From: Leptofilum sp050292445
GTDB lineage: Bacteria > Chloroflexota > Anaerolineae > Promineifilales > Promineifilaceae
NCBI GenBank assembly: GCA_050292445.1
Contig: JBNKLQ010000246.1
Span: 1 to 9,252 of the forward strand
Direction: 5' to 3'
DNA length: 9,252 bases
The position numbers and the translations under genes are program-made. Of this stretch, positions 1 through 8,451 are shown piece after piece (positions within the stretch are counted from its first letter, which is position 1; every line of letters starts with the position of its first letter). A model generated the notes under the pieces. The model was given only the letters and a program-made list of their open reading frames with translations. It was not told the origin of the DNA and did not search any database.

Positions 1-80
1 GGAGCCATAGCCAGATCGTGCCGCCCGTACAGCCGGTCGCCACCTGTGAGGGCGACTTAGAACCAATACCTTTCAAATAG
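1..80 (+). CDS. Possible C-terminal tail of a convergent gene (partial)
   Basis: Reading from base 3, the plus strand is open to a TAG at 78-80 and gives about 25 residues, SHSQIVPPVQPVATCEGDLE followed by PIPFK. The hydrophilic, Pro/Val-rich composition is compatible with the end of a real protein running off the left edge. A gene ending here would converge on the CHAT gene. A second plus frame ends at 58-60 with an Arg/Ser/Pro-rich tail and looks less natural. The piece is too short for any family call, and chance openness over 25 codons is quite possible. Confidence 0.28.
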   Translation, partial: SHSQIVPPVQPVATCEGDLEPIPFK

Positions 81-309
81 GGGTGCCGTTAACTCGGCTT
101 CATAATCTGTCTTTTTGAGCGATTGACTCTAAAAACCAATTGAACTGTCCAAACTTAACCCCAAATTGGATGATAAATTATATGATTAAAAACGGACGTT
201 ATCAGCAAACAGATGCAATTTCTCTCGAGTGGCAGCCTAGGTATGTAGATGTAGTTACTGCTTCTCTCATAAAGTGGTCTCTCGTGTCAAGGATGTTAAT
301 TACACCCCT
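81..309. other. AT-rich intergenic spacer, no convincing feature
   Basis: This stretch lies between the possible tail of a plus-strand gene and the stop codon of the CHAT gene. It is visibly richer in A and T than the genes. A 6-bp inverted repeat (CCAATT at 136-141, AATTGG at 164-169) has a 22-nt loop and no T run. A TTGACA on the minus strand (285-290) has no matching -10 box at 17 nt. The 7-mer GTTAATT is repeated at 295-301 and 314-320. I see no RNA gene, attachment site or intrinsic terminator here. Confidence 0.6.
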
Positions 310-3117
310 TCAAGTTAATTGAGGACTGGCCCCATTGATGGTAAATGGGGCCCAATAGTACGGATGGGAAAAGGATTCTTGATGTAGTAGATGTAATTGT
401 GCCGATTGAAGAGCTTGAGCCACATGCTGACCTTGCGAGAGCGCTTGATAAAAAGTCTGCATCAATACGGCCGTAGCTACGTCATCTACTTTCCATAAAC
501 CAGAGACAAGTGTCATCGCTCCCGCATACAAAAAGGCACTGGTTAATCCCAATACATCGCTGCCGGCCAGTCCCACACGCGCCGATTCGCAGCCACTCAA
601 GACGACCGTTGCGCCAGCTAATTGCCCATACTGCAGATACAGATCAGAAGCTCTTAACCAACGGCCGTCAGCCAGGGGCATACCAGACGCTAGAGGATCT
701 GAATCATCATAATGAATGTGCCCTGCCAGATGAATGATGGAACGGCCGGAGACAGCATCCCAAAAGCGGGTACGCGTGGCCGCCTCATCCAGCAGCACCG
801 TTGCCTGGGGCCATAGCTGCGCCAGATGGTTCACTTCACTGTTTACAGCCTTCAGGTAATTTTCCTGCCCGCGTACCCCTGGATAGCCCAGGAACAACGG
901 GGGCTTCTTTCCCGCCGCACGTTGGCGGCAGTAAGCCCAGATTGTGGCACTGGGTGCATATTGCAATTGCCATGTTTCCACGAGATATTGTTGTCGGCGG
1001 CTGTCATAAAGACAGGCGAACGGGATATGAAATAGGTCGCGGTGGGGCAAAATGAGCAAGCGTTCTTTATCTTGTAAACGTGTCTCCAACGGGGCAATCA
1101 ACATCTGCCATAGTTGGCTCAGGCGTTGTTGTACATTTGGCTGAACGCTACTAGGCCTCATCACTCGCCTCCGGGTTTGCTGCCACTGGCTGGTAATATC
1201 AGGCCAGATCGCAGGTAGAGGGTGCACCTGTATATCCCCCAGTTTCTGCGTAACGGTCAATGCATACAATTGCTCACCGGCTGCATAATATGAAACCAGA
1301 ATAGTTTGTTCATCCAGCAATGGGTGGATGTTATGACCATCAATCGCAACCCCATCACGCCAGGCATAGGCGTTATCTTGATGTCGCGCAATCTGATCAT
1401 CAAGCGCTTTCAAGTGGTGCGTCAAAGAAGACACGGCCTTAATCTGATGCGAATCGTGCCGTGCTAAAACCGACCCTCGTTGTGATAATTTACTCAGCGA
1501 GTCACCATCCTGAAAGGTTAAATCAGACCAACGCCAGTCTAAAGCAGCGCTAACTTCTTCTCGTTCAGCAATGAGGGTTTGGAGTTGGGTGTCAGTATTA
1601 TTATCGAGGGGTTGTCGAAGCAATAAGTCAGCCAAAGAGGCGGCCTTAAAACGCTCAACCCAGGTAAGCAGTTTCTCTGCCGTCTTTGGTTGTTGGTGTA
1701 AAGCGGCCAACAGTTCGTTTGTGATCGCTTGTTTGTCTTCCAGAAAGCTAGCCTGGTGTTGGTGGCTGCTGAGAGAGCGGCGGATTTTATTCAACAGTTG
1801 CACCGCTTGTCCATACGCCTGTTCAGCTACCAGGCCATCGTCACTATTTTGAGCTAATTTACCCAGCCCCCGCCAGCAGCGGGCAGCCAGCAAAGGAATT
1901 GTGTCTCCGACGACTGCCAGAGCGGCTTCGTAATGCTGCCGGGCTTTATCTGGTTGGCGTTGCCAACAACTATCAGCCCATACGATACTTGCCTGGGCTG
2001 CACGTAACGGCAGGCCAGCCTCAATAAGCATCTCATACGCCGGTTGAACCTGGTGAAGCGCCTCATCTGTACGCTGTAAGCGCAACAGCAGTTCCGCCTG
2101 GCTTAATTGTACGGAGGCGCTTAATAATGGCATTTGCAAACCAGTCAACTGCCGCGCCGCTTCTTCTAAACAGTCTAACCCTTCTGCTTGCATCTCGGGA
2201 ATTTGACTCTGGGCCAGTAAGTGTCCTAACTCAATGCGTGTTTCAACAATATCAAGCTGCCACCCTGATTGCACAAATATTGACAGGGCATGACGCAGCA
2301 GTCGTTCTGCCTTTTGCGGCTGGTTCATTGCTTGCCATACCCGCGCTTCGTACACATCTACATGTGCCATATCAGGCGATTCGGGTGGTAGGCGTTTAGC
2401 ATCGGCCCGCGCCTGTGCGAGATGAGTCATAGCGGCTTGCAACTGATTCTGCCGTACACACAACTTGGCCAAATTGAACTGGGTTCTAAACATATGCAGA
2501 GCGTTGTCGGTAGCCGCGTACTGCGTATAAGCACGCATAAAACAGTCGCGTGCCAATGATAGATCGTCCATTTTGTGGGCGGCTACCCCCATATTGTGCA
2601 GAGCACGGGTAGCTCTTAGAGGCATTTCCAGTTCCGTAAACAGCTCCCACGCCTGTTGATATGTTTCCATAGCCCGTTTATATTGGCTGATCCAGGTAAA
2701 TAGTGGCGCCAGATTGTCGGCCAGGACGGCTTGAAAGAAGGGATCACCGACAAAGTGTGGTTGAATCCAGTCTGCCAACGCAAAAGCTTCATCAAAACGC
2801 CCCATCAAACCTAATTTGTATACGGCCGTGACCTGTGCCTTAGCTACATCGGTCGGCGTTCCGTGTGCTTCATAAATGGCCACAGCCTGGTTGACAGCCT
2901 CTAAACTGGCCTCAAAATGACTGTGTACCTGCCAGGCATGAGCACGACCGCGCCAGACCAACCCCATGGCTAATGGATCACTCAACGTTTGTGCCAACGC
3001 CTCTGCTTTGTCGAGGAGTGCAAGGGCGCTTTCTAAATCGCCCTCGCTGCTGATCGTCTCTGCCTGCTGCTTCAGTTTAGTGATGGTTTCTATGGAAAAT
3101 GATTCTACGGTGCCCAT
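310..3117 (-). CDS. TPR-CHAT caspase-like protease
   Basis: A 935-residue cytoplasmic protein with no signal peptide or membrane segment. Residues about 10-450 are helical tetratricopeptide-type repeats (recurring A-x-x-x-Y/A-x-x-A-L patterns such as ALALLDKAEALAQ). Residues about 440-505 are the helical linker usual before CHAT domains (LLNKIRRSLS, then FLEDKQA and WVERFKAASLADLLL). Residues about 595-930 form the CHAT domain. The predicted catalytic dyad is His800 in IIHLAGHIHY (codon 718-720) and Cys843 in VVLSGCESARVG (589-591), followed by the usual GSDVLGLTSAFLYAGA, SGLWKVDD and YYWAPF blocks. CHAT proteins are clan CD cysteine peptidases related to caspases and separase; TPRs normally receive the activating partner. 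The ATG at 3115-3117 follows the upstream stop by 9 nt, so the gene is very likely cotranscribed and perhaps translationally coupled; no strong Shine-Dalgarno sequence is visible. The substrate is unknown; the upstream anti-sigma-like protein is one candidate (inference). Confidence 0.95.
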   Translation of the reverse strand: MGTVESFSIETITKLKQQAETISSEGDLESALALLDKAEALAQTLSDPLAMGLVWRGRAHAWQVHSHFEASLEAVNQAVAIYEAHGTPTDVAKAQVTAVYKLGLMGRFDEAFALADWIQPHFVGDPFFQAVLADNLAPLFTWISQYKRAMETYQQAWELFTELEMPLRATRALHNMGVAAHKMDDLSLARDCFMRAYTQYAATDNALHMFRTQFNLAKLCVRQNQLQAAMTHLAQARADAKRLPPESPDMAHVDVYEARVWQAMNQPQKAERLLRHALSIFVQSGWQLDIVETRIELGHLLAQSQIPEMQAEGLDCLEEAARQLTGLQMPLLSASVQLSQAELLLRLQRTDEALHQVQPAYEMLIEAGLPLRAAQASIVWADSCWQRQPDKARQHYEAALAVVGDTIPLLAARCWRGLGKLAQNSDDGLVAEQAYGQAVQLLNKIRRSLSSHQHQASFLEDKQAITNELLAALHQQPKTAEKLLTWVERFKAASLADLLLRQPLDNNTDTQLQTLIAEREEVSAALDWRWSDLTFQDGDSLSKLSQRGSVLARHDSHQIKAVSSLTHHLKALDDQIARHQDNAYAWRDGVAIDGHNIHPLLDEQTILVSYYAAGEQLYALTVTQKLGDIQVHPLPAIWPDITSQWQQTRRRVMRPSSVQPNVQQRLSQLWQMLIAPLETRLQDKERLLILPHRDLFHIPFACLYDSRRQQYLVETWQLQYAPSATIWAYCRQRAAGKKPPLFLGYPGVRGQENYLKAVNSEVNHLAQLWPQATVLLDEAATRTRFWDAVSGRSIIHLAGHIHYDDSDPLASGMPLADGRWLRASDLYLQYGQLAGATVVLSGCESARVGLAGSDVLGLTSAFLYAGAMTLVSGLWKVDDVATAVLMQTFYQALSQGQHVAQALQSAQLHLLHQESFSHPYYWAPFTINGASPQLT
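328..352 (-). other. Perfect 9-bp stem-loop at the 3' end of the CHAT gene
   Basis: GGCCCCATT (328-336) and AATGGGGCC (344-352) are perfect inverted repeats separated by a 7-nt loop. They lie inside the last codons of the CHAT reading frame, covering the conserved A-P-F-T-I-N-G-A tail, about 15 nt before the stop. Neither strand has a T run after the stem, so this is not a standard intrinsic terminator. It may protect the 3' end of the mRNA, or be a by-product of the protein sequence. Confidence 0.4.
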
Positions 3118-3126
3118 AGTTAATAT

Positions 3127-6100
3127 CTAAGGTGTTGCCAAGCGTAGCATAGGCAACCCATATAACGTGAGCGGAATTAACACCTTTTCATCCAAACGAT
3201 CTACCCACATCTCACGCTCTGCGTAATAGGTATGCTTGGCTTGCACTAGAGAGTGTCCAATGGTCTGGTTGCCCTCAGATACGAGCTTTGTCAACACTAA
3301 CGCCAGGTCTTCAGAATAACTGACGCCCACGTAAGAGCCGTAAGTATAAGCATTCGAGCCAATGTAAGTGCCACCCTGTCCCAAAAATGCCTGAGGTAGA
3401 TCTAGATCGGTGATCAAACCTGACCCGTCCGGCACGGGCAGACCGGCATGACAACCTATTGTTATCAACAAGGTTTGGTCATATGCTTGAGGCTGGGATT
3501 GAATGTCAACTGCTTTTAAGGAGCCGATGCTAAAGTGACTGCTGTGGAAAGCGGCCCAGATGGAGCCGGTTGTTTGTGCTAAAACAGCATCCGTAAACGT
3601 GTCCGTGTCGTCAGTACAGGTAAGGCTGGCGATATTGGCTGTATTTAGCACGTCACATTGCGCCTGGCTTAAATCGGCAGCTAATTGGGCATCACTACCT
3701 ACTGTGCCAGTTGCCAGCATCATCTGGCCATCATTGGCCAGGAAGGCATCAACTGCGGTGATGATTTCAGCGGGTGTCTCCACCAATCGTCCGATCGCCA
3801 AATCGGGTAAATATAATGGATGATCGCCATACCAGAAGGGAGAATCGGGCAGGATTGGGTTGCGCGCGGCGTAAAAGTCATCTGTCAGCAGTTGGTCTTG
3901 GGACAAGGCGGCGCGCACGGCCGTTCCGGCTGGTACATAAGAACCATAAATCTGCTCATACCAAGCCGTGCCATTCCGATCAGCCACACGGTAGAAAGGT
4001 ATAATTGGGTCGCCGCCAACCAGAACTAGATACTGAAGACCAGGGTAGGCCAGGGTATAGTCGTCAAGCAATATTTTGATGCCAGTAGCCACTTCGTTTG
4101 CGCGTTGGTAACTGCCGGGATTGGCCTCCCAATTGGCATAGGCCATAGCCACATTCGAATCAGTCATCACATCCAACACAACGCCGTTTACCAGAGGGTG
4201 TTGTGCCAGTTCATATAGCTTTTCCATAACGGCAGATGTGCCGTAATACTCAATCAGTCGGTCCGGGGCGACGAGGATAAGCGTTGTGGCATCGGCTGGG
4301 GAAATGGGGGTAGTGACAGAGGTTGAATTATTGGTCAGGTGGTTATCCGGTGTGGTGGTCGTGAGTACGGCCGTAACAGAGAGTACAGTGCCCACAGGAA
4401 CTGTGCTCTCTGCAGACAAAGTTACAGGCAATGCCAGCGGTGATGATTGCGCCAGTAATGTGTTCCAATCCCATTCCAGGAAAGTAGTAGGCGTCACGCC
4501 GGCAGAAACAAAGGTCAACTCAGGCGGAAGCGTCATGATAAGCCGCGTATTTGCAGCAACTGCCCCCCCCTTATTATCGATGAATAGCGTATAATTTGCC
4601 TGGTGACCCGGTACGAGTAAGGGAGGACCACTAAGGGTCACACCCACATCTGCGTAGTTTGGATCAATGAGGTGTGTATCTATTGTGGCGGTGTTATTGC
4701 TTAGGAACGACTCAGATGTTGCGGTAAATGCTTCGACAACGGCAGTGTGAACCGTATTGGACAAATCATCACTCAAAGTCACGACCACCGATGTCGTTAT
4801 GCCGCTTCCAGGTGCAATCTCGGGCAATGCCCATATTGGTGGAGATGTGCTCACCGGTGTTAATAGCGAACTGGCATAGACAGTGCCCTCTGGTAAGGTT
4901 AACGTAAGCATTGTATCGATCGCTGACGCCTGACCATGATTGTCTACCTGAAGCGTGTAGGTTAACGTTGTACCGGCCAATGCTGTGCCCTTGCTCTTGA
5001 TGCCAACTGACAGATCGCTTTGAAACAAGGGCACTGCTAGTTGTGTCAGACCAGCTATTGTACCCACCCATAAAGTTTCATCTAGCCCGATACCTACCAC
5101 CGAAACATTATTTCCGGCTAAGCCATCGGCCGTGGTGTAGGTTTTCCAGGCGGGATTGTCAATGGGATTATACCGGCTGACCCCGTCACTGGTCCCAAAC
5201 CAGAGGGAATCATCACTTCCCCTGGCAATTGATCTGACCGTAACACTGGCCAGACCATCAGACGGTGTAAACGTTTCCCATTCGGGGCTGCTCTCCGGCG
5301 TATAGTGACTGACCCCACCCAGACGTGTGCCGAACCAAAGGGAGTTATCTTTATCAATCAAGATGTCAAATACTGTATTGGCGCCCAAACCGTCAGCGGT
5401 GGTAAAGGTTTGCCACTCTGGGCTGCCTCCAGGGGTATAGTGACTGACCCCACCGCTGGTGCCAAACCAAAGGGAGTTGTCAGCGGCCACGACCACGGCC
5501 ACCACACTGTTATGCGCCAGACCATCGGCGGTGGTAAAGGTTTGCCATTCTGGGCTGCCGCCAGGGGTATAGTGACTGACCCCACCGCCGGTGCCAAACC
5601 AAAGGGAGTTGTCAGCCGCAATGGTAGTGGCCATCACACTGTTATGTGCCAGACCATCAGCAGTGGTAAAAGTTTGCCACTCTGGGTTACCGCCGAGAAT
5701 ATAACGGGCGACACCTTCTCCCTGTAAACCAAACCAGAACGCCTCGTTCTGACCAACAGCCATAGAAAGGATGGAGTTGCCGGGCAAACTATTGTTATCC
5801 AAAACGAACGCTTCCCACTGAGGATTGTTGCTGGCTATGTAGTGGCTGATGCCGCGCTCACCTGTACCGAACCAGATATTTTCGTCGGAACCGACGGCAA
5901 TCGTTCTTATGTTATTTCCGACCATGCCCTCGGCAAAGGTAAACGTCTCCCAGTCAGGGTTGCTGCCGGGCACGTAGTGTGTGATGCCGAAACCGGTACC
6001 AAACCAGAGCGAATCATCACTGGCTACGGCAACCGTTTGCACAATCCTATAGGCCAAACCATCAGCAGTTGTAAAACTTTCCCAGGTGGGGTTCGTGCCA

Positions 6101-8451
6101 GGTGTATAATGGCTGACTCCGCCGTTGGTAGCGAACCAAAGGGACCCATCTGCGGCTGCGGCGATAGATTGTACGGTATTGTGAATCAGGCCATCAGCTA
6201 CGGTAAAGTTTTCCCATGCCGGGTTGCTGTCAGGAGTATAGTGACTGACTCCTTCTCTGCTTCCAAACCAGAGAGAGCCATCGTTGGCGACGGCGATGGT
6301 TGTGACGTAATCATGAATCAGACCGTCACTGGTCGTTAGGTTTTCCCATTGCGGGTTTGCCCCAGGTATGTAATGGCTTATACCGTGTGCCCAACCAAGC
6401 CAGAGAGACCCGTCTTTCCCTACGGCAATTGCCTGGGTGTTTTGAGATGTTAACGTTTCCCATTCCGGACTGCCGCCTGGCGTATGTTGCGTGACTCCAT
6501 CTGGCGTTCCAAACCAAATTGTGCCGTCTATATCAACCGCAATTGCCTCTATATTATTGGAGATCAGACCATCGGCCGTCGTGAACAACTGGTGGCTGCC
6601 ATCGGTTGGGTCCCAGCGCACGACGCCGCCGGTTGTGCCGGACCATAAATAAGTGCCATCCCAGGCCAGAGCATTGATGTCATTCGCCATACTAAATTCG
6701 TTCAACAATGTAGCTTCAGCCAGACCCAAATCAATCCGCTGATGTAAATCAACGTCCAGGGTCACTGTTGTCACTTCGCTGGTCGTGTGGCCGCTGTAGA
6801 CGCCGGTAGCTGTTACTACCTGGCCCTCAATAATGTGTGCTCCCCACACACCAATCCCATAGCGGGGGAATGTTTCACTGGGGTAAAGTCGTGTTTGACC
6901 CTCATAGATGGCGCCGTCCACTTCCAATTGCACCTGGATACCTGCTTTGGGTTGACCTGCGAAACGGCCGTATCCCCAAAAACAAGTAACATCTGGTCCA
7001 CCGCCAGGCGGGGCTTCATCACGGAAACTGCCGCTGCCGGGATCTGGCAAGGGATTAAAATCATCACACTTCCAGCCGGTCACGAAGTTCATCTGCGCCG
7101 GCTCGTTAGACAGTGTAATCACTCGTTGGTCTTTATCGGCCCCAAATTGGGCCGTTAATGTCACCATGTCACCGAAGCCGACTCCAATTTGGGCCAGCTC
7201 GGATTGGCTAAAAGTGTAAGTGGGCAAATCCATTGATTGTGTCGTGGTCACAGTGACCTGTTGACCGTTACGTGCGGCTGTGATGGTAGCGCCTGTCACC
7301 GGCCCACCTGATGGGAAATCTATGACAGACCCCCAGATGAGGTCGTTATTTAAACTCCCTAATTCAGACACGATTAGATCGGCCTGCTGGCTCTGGGTAG
7401 AAAAATCGGGGTAGACGATAATTTGCTGCGTCACGGTCGTCCCGTTGACGTTCGCCGTGATGGTAATGGGTTGTAAGAAGTCCAGGTCTAAAGGGCTTAT
7501 ATCAACGGCATAGGTAGGCGCAGCCTGATCGGTATATATCTGGGTTATGCCTGTCACCTGGCTAATCCCTTTGCTAACCGTAATGGGAACGTTGGTTAGG
7601 GGCACGGCCGTGCCGGTTGCCGGCTGCCACCAGACGGCGCCGTATAAGCAGATGCCCCATGTCGGCAATTCATCATCACCACACAACACGACAGGTGGTG
7701 GCTCGGGGGTGTTGGTGGGCGCTGGTGTTGGTGGAGGATTGCTGCTAATGACGGTAATGTCCGTAAAGGTGGCGGTGGTAACGGCCGTGTTGTTAAAGGC
7801 CGTTACTGCCAGGCCAATGTAAACATTTTGATTCATGCTGACTGTTACCGTTTCCAGCAAATCCCAATTTAGGCCATCGTCTGAATGATAGGTCGTAACT
7901 GTGTCTCCCATTCGCGCTAAACGCAGCCATCGTGGTGAAGTGACAATGCCGCCGTTTGTTTGCTGGGTAGAAGCGCCAGCTGCTAACCGGTAGGCTGTGC
8001 CTAGCGAACCGTTGTAGCGTAAACGGGCCATCACGTGAGGCGCATCACCGGTTAGACTTTCGCGCAGCATCAATCCGGATACGGCCCAGGCACTGGTATT
8101 AGCCGGCGCCCCAACGTAAGCAATGATTTCGCCATCCCCGTTTAAAGGCTGATACACATAGTGGAAGCCATCCTCGTTGCCCCAAACGCCCTTGCCCGAA
8201 GCGGTCACGGTGATGACGCTGGTCGCATCATCAACCGAACCGGCAATACTAACGTGACCCACATCGCTTTGCAGCCAGGGATCAGCCGATAAGGTAAATT
8301 GCGCCGGGGTGGCATATGCTGACAAGGCTGCCAGGAACCATAAGCTGACGGCTGTTATGCTGAAAACAAAAATAAAGTAAAGGGGACGATGCAGTTTATA
8401 TCGTAACAAAATTTTAGACCCTTTCAAAACCTGCCTCGAGATCGCTGACAA
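3127..8451 (-). CDS. Secreted multidomain gingipain-like (C25) protease with Reg_prop propeller
   Basis: Up to 1774 residues, numbered from the outermost possible start. Order: basic n-region and hydrophobic core (about 20-42), likely signal cleavage after SAYA (47); beta-sandwich resembling DUF1349/enolase-regulator domains (50-234; GVWGNEDGFHYVYQPLNGDG, SGLMLRES); Pro/Thr linker (239-255); Ig-like region with four cysteines (256-570; C257, C268, C462, C490); 13 Reg_prop units (590-1138; consensus SLWFGTxxGVSHYTP); two DUF11 domains (1143-1260, 1264-1384); peptidase C25 domain (1388-1774; YLVLVGGDPIIPFY, LTDDFYA, DLAIGRL, LTLYGLPMLRL). The predicted dyad is His1636 (3544-3546) and Cys1667 in TIGCHAG (3451-3453). 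C25 peptidases are caspase-fold cysteine proteases acting outside the cell. No C-terminal anchor or sorting domain follows, so it is either released or held by an uncleaved N-terminus. There is no kinase domain, unlike most Reg_prop proteins. The frame contains no ATG or GTG before the signal sequence, so it starts at a TTG: 8451, 8427 or 8409. Confidence 0.93.
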   Translation of the reverse strand: MSAISRQVLKGSKILLRYKLHRPLYFIFVFSITAVSLWFLAALSAYATPAQFTLSADPWLQSDVGHVSIAGSVDDATSVITVTASGKGVWGNEDGFHYVYQPLNGDGEIIAYVGAPANTSAWAVSGLMLRESLTGDAPHVMARLRYNGSLGTAYRLAAGASTQQTNGGIVTSPRWLRLARMGDTVTTYHSDDGLNWDLLETVTVSMNQNVYIGLAVTAFNNTAVTTATFTDITVISSNPPPTPAPTNTPEPPPVVLCGDDELPTWGICLYGAVWWQPATGTAVPLTNVPITVSKGISQVTGITQIYTDQAAPTYAVDISPLDLDFLQPITITANVNGTTVTQQIIVYPDFSTQSQQADLIVSELGSLNNDLIWGSVIDFPSGGPVTGATITAARNGQQVTVTTTQSMDLPTYTFSQSELAQIGVGFGDMVTLTAQFGADKDQRVITLSNEPAQMNFVTGWKCDDFNPLPDPGSGSFRDEAPPGGGPDVTCFWGYGRFAGQPKAGIQVQLEVDGAIYEGQTRLYPSETFPRYGIGVWGAHIIEGQVVTATGVYSGHTTSEVTTVTLDVDLHQRIDLGLAEATLLNEFSMANDINALAWDGTYLWSGTTGGVVRWDPTDGSHQLFTTADGLISNNIEAIAVDIDGTIWFGTPDGVTQHTPGGSPEWETLTSQNTQAIAVGKDGSLWLGWAHGISHYIPGANPQWENLTTSDGLIHDYVTTIAVANDGSLWFGSREGVSHYTPDSNPAWENFTVADGLIHNTVQSIAAAADGSLWFATNGGVSHYTPGTNPTWESFTTADGLAYRIVQTVAVASDDSLWFGTGFGITHYVPGSNPDWETFTFAEGMVGNNIRTIAVGSDENIWFGTGERGISHYIASNNPQWEAFVLDNNSLPGNSILSMAVGQNEAFWFGLQGEGVARYILGGNPEWQTFTTADGLAHNSVMATTIAADNSLWFGTGGGVSHYTPGGSPEWQTFTTADGLAHNSVVAVVVAADNSLWFGTSGGVSHYTPGGSPEWQTFTTADGLGANTVFDILIDKDNSLWFGTRLGGVSHYTPESSPEWETFTPSDGLASVTVRSIARGSDDSLWFGTSDGVSRYNPIDNPAWKTYTTADGLAGNNVSVVGIGLDETLWVGTIAGLTQLAVPLFQSDLSVGIKSKGTALAGTTLTYTLQVDNHGQASAIDTMLTLTLPEGTVYASSLLTPVSTSPPIWALPEIAPGSGITTSVVVTLSDDLSNTVHTAVVEAFTATSESFLSNNTATIDTHLIDPNYADVGVTLSGPPLLVPGHQANYTLFIDNKGGAVAANTRLIMTLPPELTFVSAGVTPTTFLEWDWNTLLAQSSPLALPVTLSAESTVPVGTVLSVTAVLTTTTPDNHLTNNSTSVTTPISPADATTLILVAPDRLIEYYGTSAVMEKLYELAQHPLVNGVVLDVMTDSNVAMAYANWEANPGSYQRANEVATGIKILLDDYTLAYPGLQYLVLVGGDPIIPFYRVADRNGTAWYEQIYGSYVPAGTAVRAALSQDQLLTDDFYAARNPILPDSPFWYGDHPLYLPDLAIGRLVETPAEIITAVDAFLANDGQMMLATGTVGSDAQLAADLSQAQCDVLNTANIASLTCTDDTDTFTDAVLAQTTGSIWAAFHSSHFSIGSLKAVDIQSQPQAYDQTLLITIGCHAGLPVPDGSGLITDLDLPQAFLGQGGTYIGSNAYTYGSYVGVSYSEDLALVLTKLVSEGNQTIGHSLVQAKHTYYAEREMWVDRLDEKVLIPLTLYGLPMLRLATP
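4563..4570 (-). repeat. G8 homopolymer in the coding strand
   Basis: Eight consecutive C on the plus strand, read as AAG GGG GGG GCA (Lys1294-Gly-Gly-Ala1297) in the second DUF11 domain of the secreted protease. A one-base slip here would end translation before the C25 domain. It is a possible slippage or sequencing-error site. Confidence 0.5.
5038..6684 (-). repeat. Thirteen Reg_prop propeller units (about 44 codons each)
   Basis: Units begin at residues 590, 632, 670, 714, 758, 802, 846, 892, 937, 981, 1025, 1070 and 1114 of the secreted protease. Most are 44-46 residues; the first is 42 and the second only 38, having lost its T-A-D-G-L segment. The consensus is N-x-V-x-x-I-A-V-x-x-D-x-S-L-W-F-G-T-x-x-G-V-S-H-Y-T-P-G, then P-E-W-x-T-F-T-T-A-D-G-L. 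In known Reg_prop sensors 14 such units fold into two seven-bladed propellers; 13 recognisable units may mean one blade is degenerate. Confidence 0.9.
5401..5664 (-). repeat. Two near-identical tandem 132-bp propeller units
   Basis: 5401-5532 and 5533-5664 align without gaps. By hand count they differ at about 15 of 132 positions (about 89% identity), with nine differences clustered in the variable beta-strand after SLWFGT. The next unit begins at 5665 with the same GGTAAAxGTTTGCCA opening. This is much closer than the more diverged outer units and points to recent duplication or gene conversion inside the array. Confidence 0.8.
8430..8437 (-). promoter_or_regulatory. Likely ribosome binding site for a TTG start at 8427
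   Basis: On the minus strand GAGG (8437-8434) sits 6 nt before a TTG at 8427-8425, a good spacing. The outermost TTG (8451) has AGGG only 3 nt upstream, which is too close. A third TTG (8409) has AAAGGG 9 nt upstream and would leave a 33-residue signal peptide. The in-frame stop upstream is at 8470-8472, and no ATG occurs between the preceding gene's stop and the signal sequence. 8427 fits best by spacing, but 8409 is close behind. Confidence 0.45.

Noticed and set aside
136..169. Inverted repeat CCAATT/AATTGG as a terminator
   Set aside because: The arms are only 6 bp and AT-rich, the loop is 22 nt, and no T run follows.
262..290. TTGACA on the minus strand as a promoter -35 box
   Set aside because: The hexamer 17 nt downstream is AGAGAA, not a -10 box, and no minus-strand gene start follows within the window.
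140..322. Plus-strand 60-codon reading frame in the left spacer
   Set aside because: It begins with TTG, has no ribosome binding site, shows no recognisable family features, and runs into the 3' end of the CHAT gene.
5305..6339. Plus-strand reading frames of 140 and 165 codons opposite the propeller array
   Set aside because: They are by-products of the repeated units on the other strand; their Gly/Lys-rich pseudo-repeats simply mirror the 132-bp periodicity.
5038..6684. Regular repeats resembling a CRISPR or minisatellite
   Set aside because: The 132-bp period is a whole number of codons and encodes Reg_prop units, with no short repeat/unique spacer pattern.
3127..8451. Hybrid two-component sensor kinase, suggested by the Reg_prop units
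   Set aside because: There is no transmembrane helix after the propeller and no histidine kinase, receiver or DNA-binding domain; the C-terminus matches peptidase C25.
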